Source: Thermohalobaculum sp039026375
Lineage (GTDB): Bacteria; Pseudomonadota; Alphaproteobacteria; Rhodobacterales; Rhodobacteraceae
Length of the DNA stretch: 64,000 nucleotides
Direction of reading: 5' to 3'
Assembly (NCBI GenBank): GCA_039026375.1
Contig: JBCCML010000020.1
Location: 1 to 64,000, forward strand
Part shown: one piece after another, positions 20,401 to 26,632 of the stretch
Layout of the letters: each line of letters opens with the position of its first letter
Position numbering within the stretch: the first letter of the stretch is position 1
The notes under the pieces: generated by a model
What the model was told of the DNA's origin: nothing
The model's input: the letters and a program-made list of their open reading frames with translations, nothing else
Databases searched by the model: none
Translations under genes and position numbers: made by a program

Positions 20401-22772
20401 ACGGCACCTTCGCGGCGGGCTCGACCATCACCTTTGCCGCCGGGGCGGGCGAGGCGTTCGAGAACGGCGGCGTCATCCGCCTGGACGAGGCCCTGGGCGC
20501 GCTGAGCGTCACGGGTGAGATGACGATCGAAGGCGCGGACGTGGTGACGATCACCGGGGACACGCTGAACGACGACATCGGTGTCTCGGGCAGCGAGGTC
20601 ACGGACCTGCTGGCCACTCTGGGCAGCGCCGATGCGGGCAGTGACGGCCTGGACAATGACGGTGACGGGCAGATCGACGGCTCGGACACAAATGGCGAGG
20701 CGCTGCTGGACAACAACATCCAGGTCTTCGCGTTGGGGGCGACCGCCGATGTGACGCTGGACCAGCTGACCATCACCGGGGGCGGTGTCGGCGGCGGCAT
20801 TGGCGCAGCCTCTGGCGCCAAGTTCACGCTGACGGGTTCCGACGTCCTGGGCAACTACAGCGCCGGGTCAGGCGGCGGCATCAACGCCGTGGTAGGCGCG
20901 ACGGCCCTGATCACCGAGACGACGATTGCGGGCAATGTCGCCGCGCAGAATGGCGGGGCGCTGTACAACAACGGCAGTTTGACGATGCTGAGCTCCACGA
21001 TCTCAGGCAACGTCGCGCAGCAGGGCGCAGGCGGCGGCGTGTACAATGGTGTGTCGGCAACATCCCGTTTGACGAACGTTACCATTGCGAACAACCAAGC
21101 CGCGACGTTGGGCGGTGGGGTTTATGCGGGCAGCCTTTTCTATTCTCCGTTGCGTCTGACTAACGTCACGATTTCCGGCAATTCTGCGGGCACAAACGGC
21201 GGCGGGCTTAAAACGGAAGGACTGATGTCGGCCTTAGTGTTCGACACAATCATCAGCGGAAACACGGCCCCAATCAATGCAGACGTGGACCTTACAACGA
21301 CCTTACTCTTAAATGGACGGGTACTGTTGGGTGCTCACTCCGACTTGTTCGATGGGGTTGATGGATCGACCGGCGGCGGAGTGTTGGCAGACAATGGCGG
21401 GCCGGTCCAGACGATCGCACTGAAGGCCGACCGGGCGAATCCCGCGCTTGATAGAGCTGGGCGACTCCTTGAAGAAAGCAATCAAACGGGGGACCTGAAC
21501 GGCGATGGAGACCAGAACGACATCATTGCCACAGATGCTCGGGGTGAAGTACGCAATGTGGATCTGGCCAGGATTTTCTCTGGTTTCGTCGATTTCGGCG
21601 CCTTCGAAATGCAAAGCACGCCCACGCCGGGGCCGGACTTGCTCTCGGATACCCCGGGGAATGACACGCTGACATCCGAAGGCGGCAACGACCTGATCGT
21701 CCTGGGGGCCGGTGACGATACAGCCAGCGGCGGCGAAGGGGACAATGACACGGTCAGCTACGAAAACCTGTTCTTGCTGCTGCCAGACCGGGACGAGTTG
21801 GGGGCCATCATCTCGCTGGACAAGCAGGGCACCCCACAAGGAACGCAGGCCACCGGCCAGGACGTGTTGGATGGTTTTGAAAACCTGACGGGCAGCCGAG
21901 CCGTCGACAATCTGTTTGGCGACGCGGCTGACAACATCCTGCGCGGGCTGGATCGGTCGGACGCGCTGACCGGAAATGCCGGCAACGACACGCTGTTCGG
22001 TGGCCCCGGCAGTGATATCCTGGTGGGCGGCGAAGGCGTCGATGTCCTCTATGGGGGTAGCGACGGCTTGAATTTGGACCGGGCTAGCTGGCGCACTGAA
22101 AACCAAGACCTGTACTTCGACTTCACGTCCAGCTTTATCACGCGTGGCAACCTGACGTCCGATGTGATCAAGGAAGATCTGATCTATGAAGTTGAAGGCT
22201 GGGAGGGGTCGCGCTCGAACTTCAATACCTTCGATGCGACCGGTGCGACCGAGACCTTCAACTTCTTCGGCGGTGATGGCGGCAACCTGATCATCGGCGG
22301 GAACGGCGGCGATGGCGCCGGTGCGGGCCTGGGCGACGGTCTGATCGGGTTCCAGGGCAACGATACGATCATTGGCAATGAAGGCGGCGACATCATTTGG
22401 GGCCGGCGCGGGGACGACTACTTGGACGCCGGTCTAAACCTGTCCCGAACGGATACTGACGGCGACGCCGACCAATTCAATTTCGAGCGGTTATCCGGCA
22501 ACGATGTCATCGTGAATTTTGAAGTTGGCCTTGATCTCGTGGTGTTGCGCGAGAACGATGTCGACGATCAGGACGGGATCGCCGGGATATCGGCCGACGA
22601 TCTGATCTTCTCGACCGTGAACGCGGGCGGAGACGCCGCAGTAGACGATACCAAACTGGCTTTCGAGACGACCGGCACCGGCGCAAATCCGCAGGTTTTC
22701 CGGTCAGAGATCATTTTCTACGACGTGGATCAGAGCGACTTGAAGGACAACGGAGTATTCCTGTTCTTCTAG
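11487..22772 (+). CDS. Giant RTX protein with eight CSLREA/beta-helix repeats
   Basis: About 3,760 residues, probably a secreted adhesin or surface-layer-like fibre exported by a type I system. Eight long repeats start near residues 86, 506, 938, 1327, 1734, 2124, 2516 and 2942. Each has a TSLREA motif (CSLREA-like), right-handed beta-helix rungs of the NSTIANNTA and GGGI type, a choice-of-anchor-Q-like NPALDAG segment, and a calcium-loop-like DLNGDG stretch. From about 3,385 RTX nonapeptides follow (GNDTLFGGPGSDILVGG; GNDTIIGNEGGDIIWG). The C-terminus ends in hydrophobics (VFLFF), as type I signals often do. There is no N-terminal signal peptide. The start is unsure: TTG 11487 is the first usual start, but the frame is open and protein-like back to 11289 without any ATG, GTG or TTG. 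No HlyB/HlyD/TolC genes are nearby. Confidence 0.85.
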   Translation: MSGDVFSGGVVTFEQTTDPDDEPAPEPKINWTPSVNGLNTPPPTPEGPDADKDDPDGEEVAPPIPVAAQFLAPTPDPVTVIAAVETPSLLVNTNEDVVDDMDGLTSLREALDHIANGRFSAGSTIEFDTRAFDGVGSNNTITLRGARLDILDSLTIDGDLDHDGTPDITIDANNGSQAFYSRGISVTIDGLIIENGRASEGAGIYHVSGGLRLLNSTLNSNDATRIGGGIASFGALIVENSTITKNDAALGGGLFTTGTAALLGSTVLGNDAKAGGGISPIGGGIYAVGNLTLYNSAIVGNTAGSGPGGGIYSTDGDVLVTNTTIANNTAEDGAGIQQSNTTSTGTLTLINATVSGNVAVNTGGGLVAGASGAVLYNSLIVGNSAATDAEVSGKISGSRYLTSGTAADIFAAIDGTTGGGQLSLPSGIVPVIELKSDLSNPALDAGDDRFLDESTLSLDLNVNRTAIDTITADAAGRDRVEDVPGLANNGRDAVDLGAAELQLDPASLTVDTDLDTIDLTDGLTSLREAILFVNSGLLSAGSTIEFADGSGEIFENGGTIRLDASLGTLRPSADVVIDGAGIITITGDSGNDDILFRDGTSNMAAASNNADTDGLDNDGDGLIDGADTDGETLLDNNVRLFFPTNGNLTLDGLTLTGGYTTTSGAAAQSASNGALVITDSVVRGNYANGSGGGVFIYSSGSGTVTGSQFSDNIAGKRGGGLSAAGTATVYNSSFTDNTASADGGGIATANAALTLTNVTLAGNAAKNGGGLATSSALITNATITGNTANINGGGIEILGNAVRMVNSIVLGNTGATGTEIYGTLAAGSANNLTSGSPAAVFDAIDSGTGGGQLADNGGGISTVKLSGDIANPALDAGNDIVLNEGIVGRDLNGDGLTTGTVSQDAAEATRATDIPGLFNNGVSTVDLGALELQPDTPSLVVNTNADGIDLTDGVTTLREAIRAVEIGAFSPGATIEFDSTVFDGQGSNNTITLTGQLAINDALTIDGDLNNDGIPDVTIDADGVSRAFRVGQTDVVFDGLVITGGDASGSDGGGILIDTAAKLTLQSSLVTGNTAYFGGGLYVYSGGELLVLNSIVDSNVAGDTGGGILNAGSTTVLNSALYRNEANVDNGSSYGGGAIANTFLGDLVVTNTTFVANTATNGARGGGIDNQDGRVDVTNATFDGNTAATGGAIFANPTVGASGVVTISNSLLTNNTPNAVSGGASFYSNSIFADYVFSTGTLALNGGAFVPTLALAADLRSSALDGGDDSRLSEALTGIDFNGDGLLNYTISQDAAGNARISDFAGVPASGTNKVDIGAFEVGGSSAPSLRVNSRLDNAIVNDGVTTLREAIEYINKGVFAPGSKITFDGAVFDGVGSNDTITLSGTELAVTAAMEIDGDIDNDGLPDVVIDADAASRVLSFSPTSADTLTLRGLILQNGSTASYTGTQADGAGIRTTGAGMLELLDSQVINNTTGFDGRGGGIAASNLLMLNSVVAGNTASYKGGGIWTAYGDATILASAVHGNTLTGVVTQGGGIAGSSFLRLTNSTVANNTGADYGGGLSLNGNLYVLNSTLTGNATPTLLTPNGSAIYIYGSTATTKLIANSLISANRGGGFDQITGTYTGFRDNVVSFSAFNYFDAVDSTYQGGQLSTPAGRNVPVALLKNVISNAALDTSRLNGLQESFQNIDVDGDGLFTSTIMTDALGQTRAVDIAGLGQAGYAVDAGAVELQADARSLTVTTTADVLDLTDGETSLREAIEAINAGVFAEGSTIQFATGPGEAFENGGTITLSGTDLVLRKGLQINGDLNGDDVPDVVIDGNNASRVFQIRDGEITLQGLEITGGNATGKGGGIYIGDADPALRLVSSVVHGNTAGQGGGGLSIGSGATVYIGGSIIRDNTATGFDGGGIENEGSLTILGSALYGNSAVDGGGLINREEATVTNTTIANNTASDDGGGIYNLKNLRLLQNTISGNEAVNGGGLYAKPGGSFTLTLNNLILGNSAGPGGAAEIAGSVSGPSGVSGAVSDVFAATDPITGGGLLALNGHTVPTMALRADVSNPALDGGSDILLLEASTTTDFNGDGDTNDTLMVDARGQLRPVDIAGAPSGGSDTTDAGAFELQPEPASLVVTTTADTVDQFDGETSLREAIAAAATGAFPNAVITFANGTGEAFENGGTITLSGTQLSLTNAVTIDGDLDDDGVADITVDANGGSRVFRVTAADVEIDGLVITGGAVGLSNGGGITVSGDLTLTNSVVTGNTSGLSGAGIFVSGTGDLVLTGSTISNNTATSLGGGLQSFGSTTIYASAITGNQARNGGGIYSLGDTTVTNSTVANNTAAGSNGGGIAHLGINPSDKLTLIQSTLTGNQTTSSGNGGGLYIDPSSSGGVVLANALIVGNTAAGLDDEIFGTYSGSGLTSGTAADIFAAVDGTTGGGQLGMNDGNVQTALLRSNPSNPAIDAGVDASLSEATLSLDVNGNGTTNDTIMVDGRGAARTSDATGIIGNGANTVDLGAVELQQDVPSLLVNTNQDIVDPLDGLTSLREAIDYVNSGVIGGGPTVIARLNGLSSVNETNGYINNGSLSGSPTIEFDPHVFDGIGTNNTIYLDNADLSLRASMTIDGDLDNDGRPDITIDAGGGSRVFVVNGYRETIALTGLDIANGYSVNGGNIRTLTNSGTLFIEDSVVRDGMAGFRGGGIYAEAELRITNSVISENRAMGGDGGGIYAKDFLGIYSSTITENTAATTYNTSGGGVKALGEIYVINSTFEGNNAIVYGGGLYTSGDGAVINSTFTGNLAGTAGGLFASGPGQLNLVNSIILGNSSSPGSSIEAGGNYQSSFNLIGGAAVADVFDAVDGYTNGGQLALNGGTVPTVKLKIDPSNPALDAGNDSFLDEAFFSADLNNNHVANDLILLDGRGALRPMDAGGVSNVGAGDVDLGAYEAQVDPDNLIVTTTDDVVDYGDGLVSLREAILRVNDGTFAAGSTITFAAGAGEAFENGGVIRLDEALGALSVTGEMTIEGADVVTITGDTLNDDIGVSGSEVTDLLATLGSADAGSDGLDNDGDGQIDGSDTNGEALLDNNIQVFALGATADVTLDQLTITGGGVGGGIGAASGAKFTLTGSDVLGNYSAGSGGGINAVVGATALITETTIAGNVAAQNGGALYNNGSLTMLSSTISGNVAQQGAGGGVYNGVSATSRLTNVTIANNQAATLGGGVYAGSLFYSPLRLTNVTISGNSAGTNGGGLKTEGLMSALVFDTIISGNTAPINADVDLTTTLLLNGRVLLGAHSDLFDGVDGSTGGGVLADNGGPVQTIALKADRANPALDRAGRLLEESNQTGDLNGDGDQNDIIATDARGEVRNVDLARIFSGFVDFGAFEMQSTPTPGPDLLSDTPGNDTLTSEGGNDLIVLGAGDDTASGGEGDNDTVSYENLFLLLPDRDELGAIISLDKQGTPQGTQATGQDVLDGFENLTGSRAVDNLFGDAADNILRGLDRSDALTGNAGNDTLFGGPGSDILVGGEGVDVLYGGSDGLNLDRASWRTENQDLYFDFTSSFITRGNLTSDVIKEDLIYEVEGWEGSRSNFNTFDATGATETFNFFGGDGGNLIIGGNGGDGAGAGLGDGLIGFQGNDTIIGNEGGDIIWGRRGDDYLDAGLNLSRTDTDGDADQFNFERLSGNDVIVNFEVGLDLVVLRENDVDDQDGIAGISADDLIFSTVNAGGDAAVDDTKLAFETTGTGANPQVFRSEIIFYDVDQSDLKDNGVFLFF

Positions 22773-22779
22773 CCGCGCG

Positions 22780-23568
22780 TCAGCCGGGGGCCACGGCCAG
22801 ATTGTCCAGCGCAGCGATCACATCACGTACCTGCGAAGGATCCTGAGCAGCCGGGTGTGGCTGATTGAACTGGCCTATATCATTGTCGAAATAGGCGCCA
22901 CTGCGACCCGCAAAGGACGCGTCCAGTGCAGCCTGGCAAAGAACGCGCGCCCCGATATCCAAATCATTGCCCGCGACGCCCAAGCCTTCCTTGACCATCT
23001 TTGACGCCAACAAAGAACCTGGATTGACCGCCACAGTGACCTGGCCAGCGGTGAGATGCTCCGACAGCTGTTGCGTCCAGATGGTCAGAGCCAGCTTGCT
23101 TTGGGCGTAGGCGTCGAAATCGGCCAGCGACCGTTCCCCCGCCATGGCCCACACATCCACCGGTGCTTGAGCCGCGGACGACAAGTTCACGATCCGGCCA
23201 TCCGCCGGGAACAAGGGCAACAGCAGATCCGTCAGAAGCTTTGCCGCAAACGTGTTCACGACAAAACGGACATCATGGCCGCTGGCGGTCTTGGTCTGCG
23301 GCGTTCGGTAGACGCCAGCATTGTTGATCAGAACGTCAAGGGTCTGGTGTTGCGCCAGAATCTGATTAGCCATCTCCGCAACCTGCCCGAGGTCCGAAAA
23401 GTCGGCGACGTAGCTGCCAGCGACAGTGCCCACCTGCTGGGCGGCGGCCTCTAACTTGGCAGGGCTGCGACCGTGTAACAGAACCTGATGACCGTCCGCG
23501 ACAAGCATCTGCGCGGTGCGCAGCCCAATGCCGTCCGTTGCGCCCGTGATTAGGATAAGCTTGCTCAT
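22780..23568 (-). CDS. Short-chain dehydrogenase/reductase (SDR)
   Basis: 262 residues from the ATG at 23568, where the Rossmann fold begins at once (MSKLILITGATDGIG); a frame 12 codons longer exists. A classical SDR: TGATDGIG binds NAD(P), NNAG follows strand four, and a Tyr-x3-Lys pair (YAQSK) with an upstream Ser (VNLSSAAQ) makes the catalytic triad. The overall shape resembles the retinol dehydrogenase/WW-oxidoreductase-like branch. The substrate cannot be read from the sequence. It converges on the giant RTX gene, ending 7 bp from its stop, and shows no operon partner. Confidence 0.85.
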   Translation of the reverse strand: MSKLILITGATDGIGLRTAQMLVADGHQVLLHGRSPAKLEAAAQQVGTVAGSYVADFSDLGQVAEMANQILAQHQTLDVLINNAGVYRTPQTKTASGHDVRFVVNTFAAKLLTDLLLPLFPADGRIVNLSSAAQAPVDVWAMAGERSLADFDAYAQSKLALTIWTQQLSEHLTAGQVTVAVNPGSLLASKMVKEGLGVAGNDLDIGARVLCQAALDASFAGRSGAYFDNDIGQFNQPHPAAQDPSQVRDVIAALDNLAVAPG

Positions 23569-23771
23569 TGGGCATTCTCCCGACTTTGTCCGATCCCGTA
23601 TCAAGCAATCGGTACGGCGTTTTCAACGGCACTTATTTGACACCGTCCCCACCTTGCTTCCCGCTGGTGGCCTGCGGTGGGACTGTCCATCAACACTAGA
23701 CATCCTAGCGCGGGTGCGCCGGCAACACTGCAGCTTGATAGCCAGCCGGCGGCACGTCTTAGACCTTGGGC

Positions 23772-26438
23772 CTAATCTTCCCGGCGCTGAAAGTTGGGCT
23801 GCAAATCGACGGGAGCGAGCGTATCCAGGGTCGGCGTGATCACAGGCGTCGAAATTGTCGCCATCGGCACGGCTACGGTGTCAGACGGCGCCAGACCAGG
23901 CGTCTCGGGCGCTTGTGCACCTAGAACCGCCTGGAGATCCTCCAATCCGGTGACCAGGCCCGCTTCCGCTAGGCCATCTAGTTCCCGCAACAGGCGCTCG
24001 CGGTCCAGCAGACCGCTGTCCTGGGGCTGCGCGGTTCCCAGACCGGGGGATTGATTTGGCGCTGGTATGGACGCGCTTTCTTTGATCACGGGCCGCCACG
24101 GCTGAACGGTCAACGTCTTCTGCGCGGCCTGGCCTGCACCGTCGGTCATGGTCACAGTTATCGTAAAACGTTCAGGGTTTCCCTGTGCCAGGCTTTCGAA
24201 GCCACCGCCAGCCAGCAGCGTTGGCAATACCGGGTTGATGCGACGAGACGTGTTGAAGGCGTCAAAGCTGAGTGGGCGCAACGGAAAGCTGGCAGGCTGC
24301 GGCGTACAGGGGATCGCGAGGCGCGTGGGCAAGGTTGCCACCGTGATGCTGCCCCACCGCCCCTGCGTTGTTGTCCAATCAAGTCGATAGGGACCAGGCC
24401 CAAGCTGCCCACCGGTGACCCGTATGGATACGGGCGAATAGCCCTGCTGATCGACCGTGCCCGGTGCCAGAGCCGTGCCATCGGCGCTTTCCAGCGGTCG
24501 GTGTGATGACGCGCCGAAGGGATGCGACGTCGCAATGTCCACCGTTAGGCTGATCATTGGGGCGGGCAGCAGGACATGGGCTGCACCGATGATCGAGGCG
24601 CCGGTCTTGTCAGCGGCCAGCAGGGTCACACTCAGCGCGTCGCCGGCGCGTCCTTCCACGTCGATCGCGATCCGGCGCTCTTTGGTGCGCGCTTCATTCG
24701 GCTCGCCATCGTTAAGCTTCCAGACCCAATCGAACAGCGCGCTTTCGCCCAAGCGAGCGGGCGCCTCCAGGATAAGCCGGCGGCGGACACGGCCCTCACC
24801 AAGCGGTTGGGCCGAACCTTCCCAAGATCGCGATAGCGTCACCGTCTCCGGCGGCGGCACCTCCATCGTCAGGGCCGCCGTCAGCGCCATCGAGCCCATG
24901 GAACGCGAGTCCGCCGCGATGCTTCGAACAATTTGGCCGTCATCTGAACGCACCTGCACCTCGATCGGGTATGCCTCCGCCGGTTTGATCGGATTGTCTC
25001 CGAACAATCCAACGCTGGATCGGCGGCCAGCCCAGGCGTCGATGCGCGCGCACGCCTCTCTTACAATGGTCCAAAGAATCATCGCCGCGCCCATATCTCG
25101 TCTGGCAAGCGTCTCGGCCTGAAGCTGCAGGGTATCTTCGACCGGGCTGACGCGCTGCTCGTCCAGATGGAACCAAACCTCTGCCTCGAGGTCCCGGGCC
25201 CGCGGCAGCAGCAGTGCAAGCGTCGGACTGGTCTTTGCAGTGCCCAGCGCTCTAGCCGTTTCGCCGAGGTCCAGGCCTCCGGCACTCGCCCCTGTTTCCT
25301 CGTTGGGCAAGCCCGTGACAAAGCCCAGCAGCATCAATGCCACCTCGACCAGCGGGACAGCATCCAAAACCGGCGGCATGGCTAAGAACAATCGAAGCCT
25401 TTCCAGCACGTAGTCTTCATGCTGGCGCCTGAAGTGCAGGATGAACGGATGCGGCATCGGCACGGGCCAGGGCTTTGGCACACCGCCACGACCGCGGAAG
25501 GAGACGTCCAGGAAAACCGCTTCGGGCTTTGGCAGTGGCACACCGCGATGGCTCCAGTCGGATTGGCCCCAATCGACAAGCGGCACAAAAGCAAAGTCGT
25601 CCGAGTTGTGGTAATCCCAGCGCCGCCACGAAAACAGCCGGGCGCCCGGGCGCAGGATACCAACGACCGAATGAGAGGCTGTGAGAATGGCGTCAGGACC
25701 GTCAATCAGCCCAGCTTCGCGGCGGTCCTCCGCGGTGGCAGTGCCGGGCACGGCGCGCCAGGCCGGCATCATTGGCTCCTCATCAACATAAAGGAGGCGC
25801 CCGTCTTCCATCAGCACATAGAGGGTTGTGACCGTGTGATGCCAATTGCCAACAGCAATATCGGCAACCTCGCCCACATCAGGCCCGGCCAGATTGTCAA
25901 CGACGCCACGTCGCACTTGGTTCCAAGGCCCGTGTAGTGCGCCAGCTGACGCGGAATGGGCGAATTCGAGCCGCGTACGATAGGCCGTCAACCACGTTGT
26001 AATTTGCTGCACGCGGTCGCTTGGGATCGGCGGGACCAGACCATTCGGCCAGAGGTCACCGACCGAGAAGAACGCATCCAATTGAGGGCCAAGGTCGAAC
26101 TCGGGGACAGCCAAGTCCAGCACGTCTCGAACCAGTTGCGAACTGCCGACCAATTCGGTGATGACGCGGAAGTTGTAGTCCACCCATGCGCCAACGTCGG
26201 TGCGCAGAACACACCAATGGAGGCTGCGGTCAGCCAGTCGGACAAAGACACGGTTGTTGTCTGCAGACAGATGCGTGACACGCCCCGGCGGCTGCGGGTC
26301 GAAGACCTGCCACAGGCCCATGCCTTCCTGATACTCAAGTTTACCATCCACAAGGCGCAGGGCGTAAGGCTCGGGCACCGATACGCCCTGTGCGTTACGC
26401 GAAGCGGTGAAGGTCTTTGTATCCAATTGCAGCTCCAT
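23772..26438 (-). CDS. Large protein of unknown function (about 888 residues)
   Basis: Starts at ATG 26438; a GTG five codons upstream (26453) is equally possible, and neither has a clear ribosome binding site. No signal peptide and no convincing membrane span. The first 350 residues alternate short strands with turn motifs (VFVRLADRSLHWCVLR; TTLYVLMEDGRLLYVDEE; VVGILRPGARLFSWRRW), which suggests a beta-propeller of regulator-of-chromosome-condensation or WD type. The middle is helical. Residues from about 500 on are Ig-like strands (ERFTITVTMTDGAGQAAQK) and the tail is Pro/Thr-rich and disordered. I do not recognise a family. It has no close operon partner. Confidence 0.7.
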   Translation of the reverse strand: MELQLDTKTFTASRNAQGVSVPEPYALRLVDGKLEYQEGMGLWQVFDPQPPGRVTHLSADNNRVFVRLADRSLHWCVLRTDVGAWVDYNFRVITELVGSSQLVRDVLDLAVPEFDLGPQLDAFFSVGDLWPNGLVPPIPSDRVQQITTWLTAYRTRLEFAHSASAGALHGPWNQVRRGVVDNLAGPDVGEVADIAVGNWHHTVTTLYVLMEDGRLLYVDEEPMMPAWRAVPGTATAEDRREAGLIDGPDAILTASHSVVGILRPGARLFSWRRWDYHNSDDFAFVPLVDWGQSDWSHRGVPLPKPEAVFLDVSFRGRGGVPKPWPVPMPHPFILHFRRQHEDYVLERLRLFLAMPPVLDAVPLVEVALMLLGFVTGLPNEETGASAGGLDLGETARALGTAKTSPTLALLLPRARDLEAEVWFHLDEQRVSPVEDTLQLQAETLARRDMGAAMILWTIVREACARIDAWAGRRSSVGLFGDNPIKPAEAYPIEVQVRSDDGQIVRSIAADSRSMGSMALTAALTMEVPPPETVTLSRSWEGSAQPLGEGRVRRRLILEAPARLGESALFDWVWKLNDGEPNEARTKERRIAIDVEGRAGDALSVTLLAADKTGASIIGAAHVLLPAPMISLTVDIATSHPFGASSHRPLESADGTALAPGTVDQQGYSPVSIRVTGGQLGPGPYRLDWTTTQGRWGSITVATLPTRLAIPCTPQPASFPLRPLSFDAFNTSRRINPVLPTLLAGGGFESLAQGNPERFTITVTMTDGAGQAAQKTLTVQPWRPVIKESASIPAPNQSPGLGTAQPQDSGLLDRERLLRELDGLAEAGLVTGLEDLQAVLGAQAPETPGLAPSDTVAVPMATISTPVITPTLDTLAPVDLQPNFQRRED

Positions 26439-26632
26439 CGAGACGCCGGCCACCCGCGGCGGAGAGTCAAATCAATAGCCGAAATGGTGCCTACGCCCTG
26501 GGGCCCGCACAATCAGGAATTGCAGCGTGCGCCAAAAGGTTGCGGCGTTTTTGAAGGGGATTTGTCGGTCTCGGGCAGGCTTGGCAGGCTTCAGCCGCCA
26601 TTGACCCCACACGTGTCGTCAGTCCTGTCGAC

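Noticed and set aside
21309..22106. 265-codon minus-strand frame
   Set aside because: Antisense to the RTX region of the giant gene, with no start signal or family wording.
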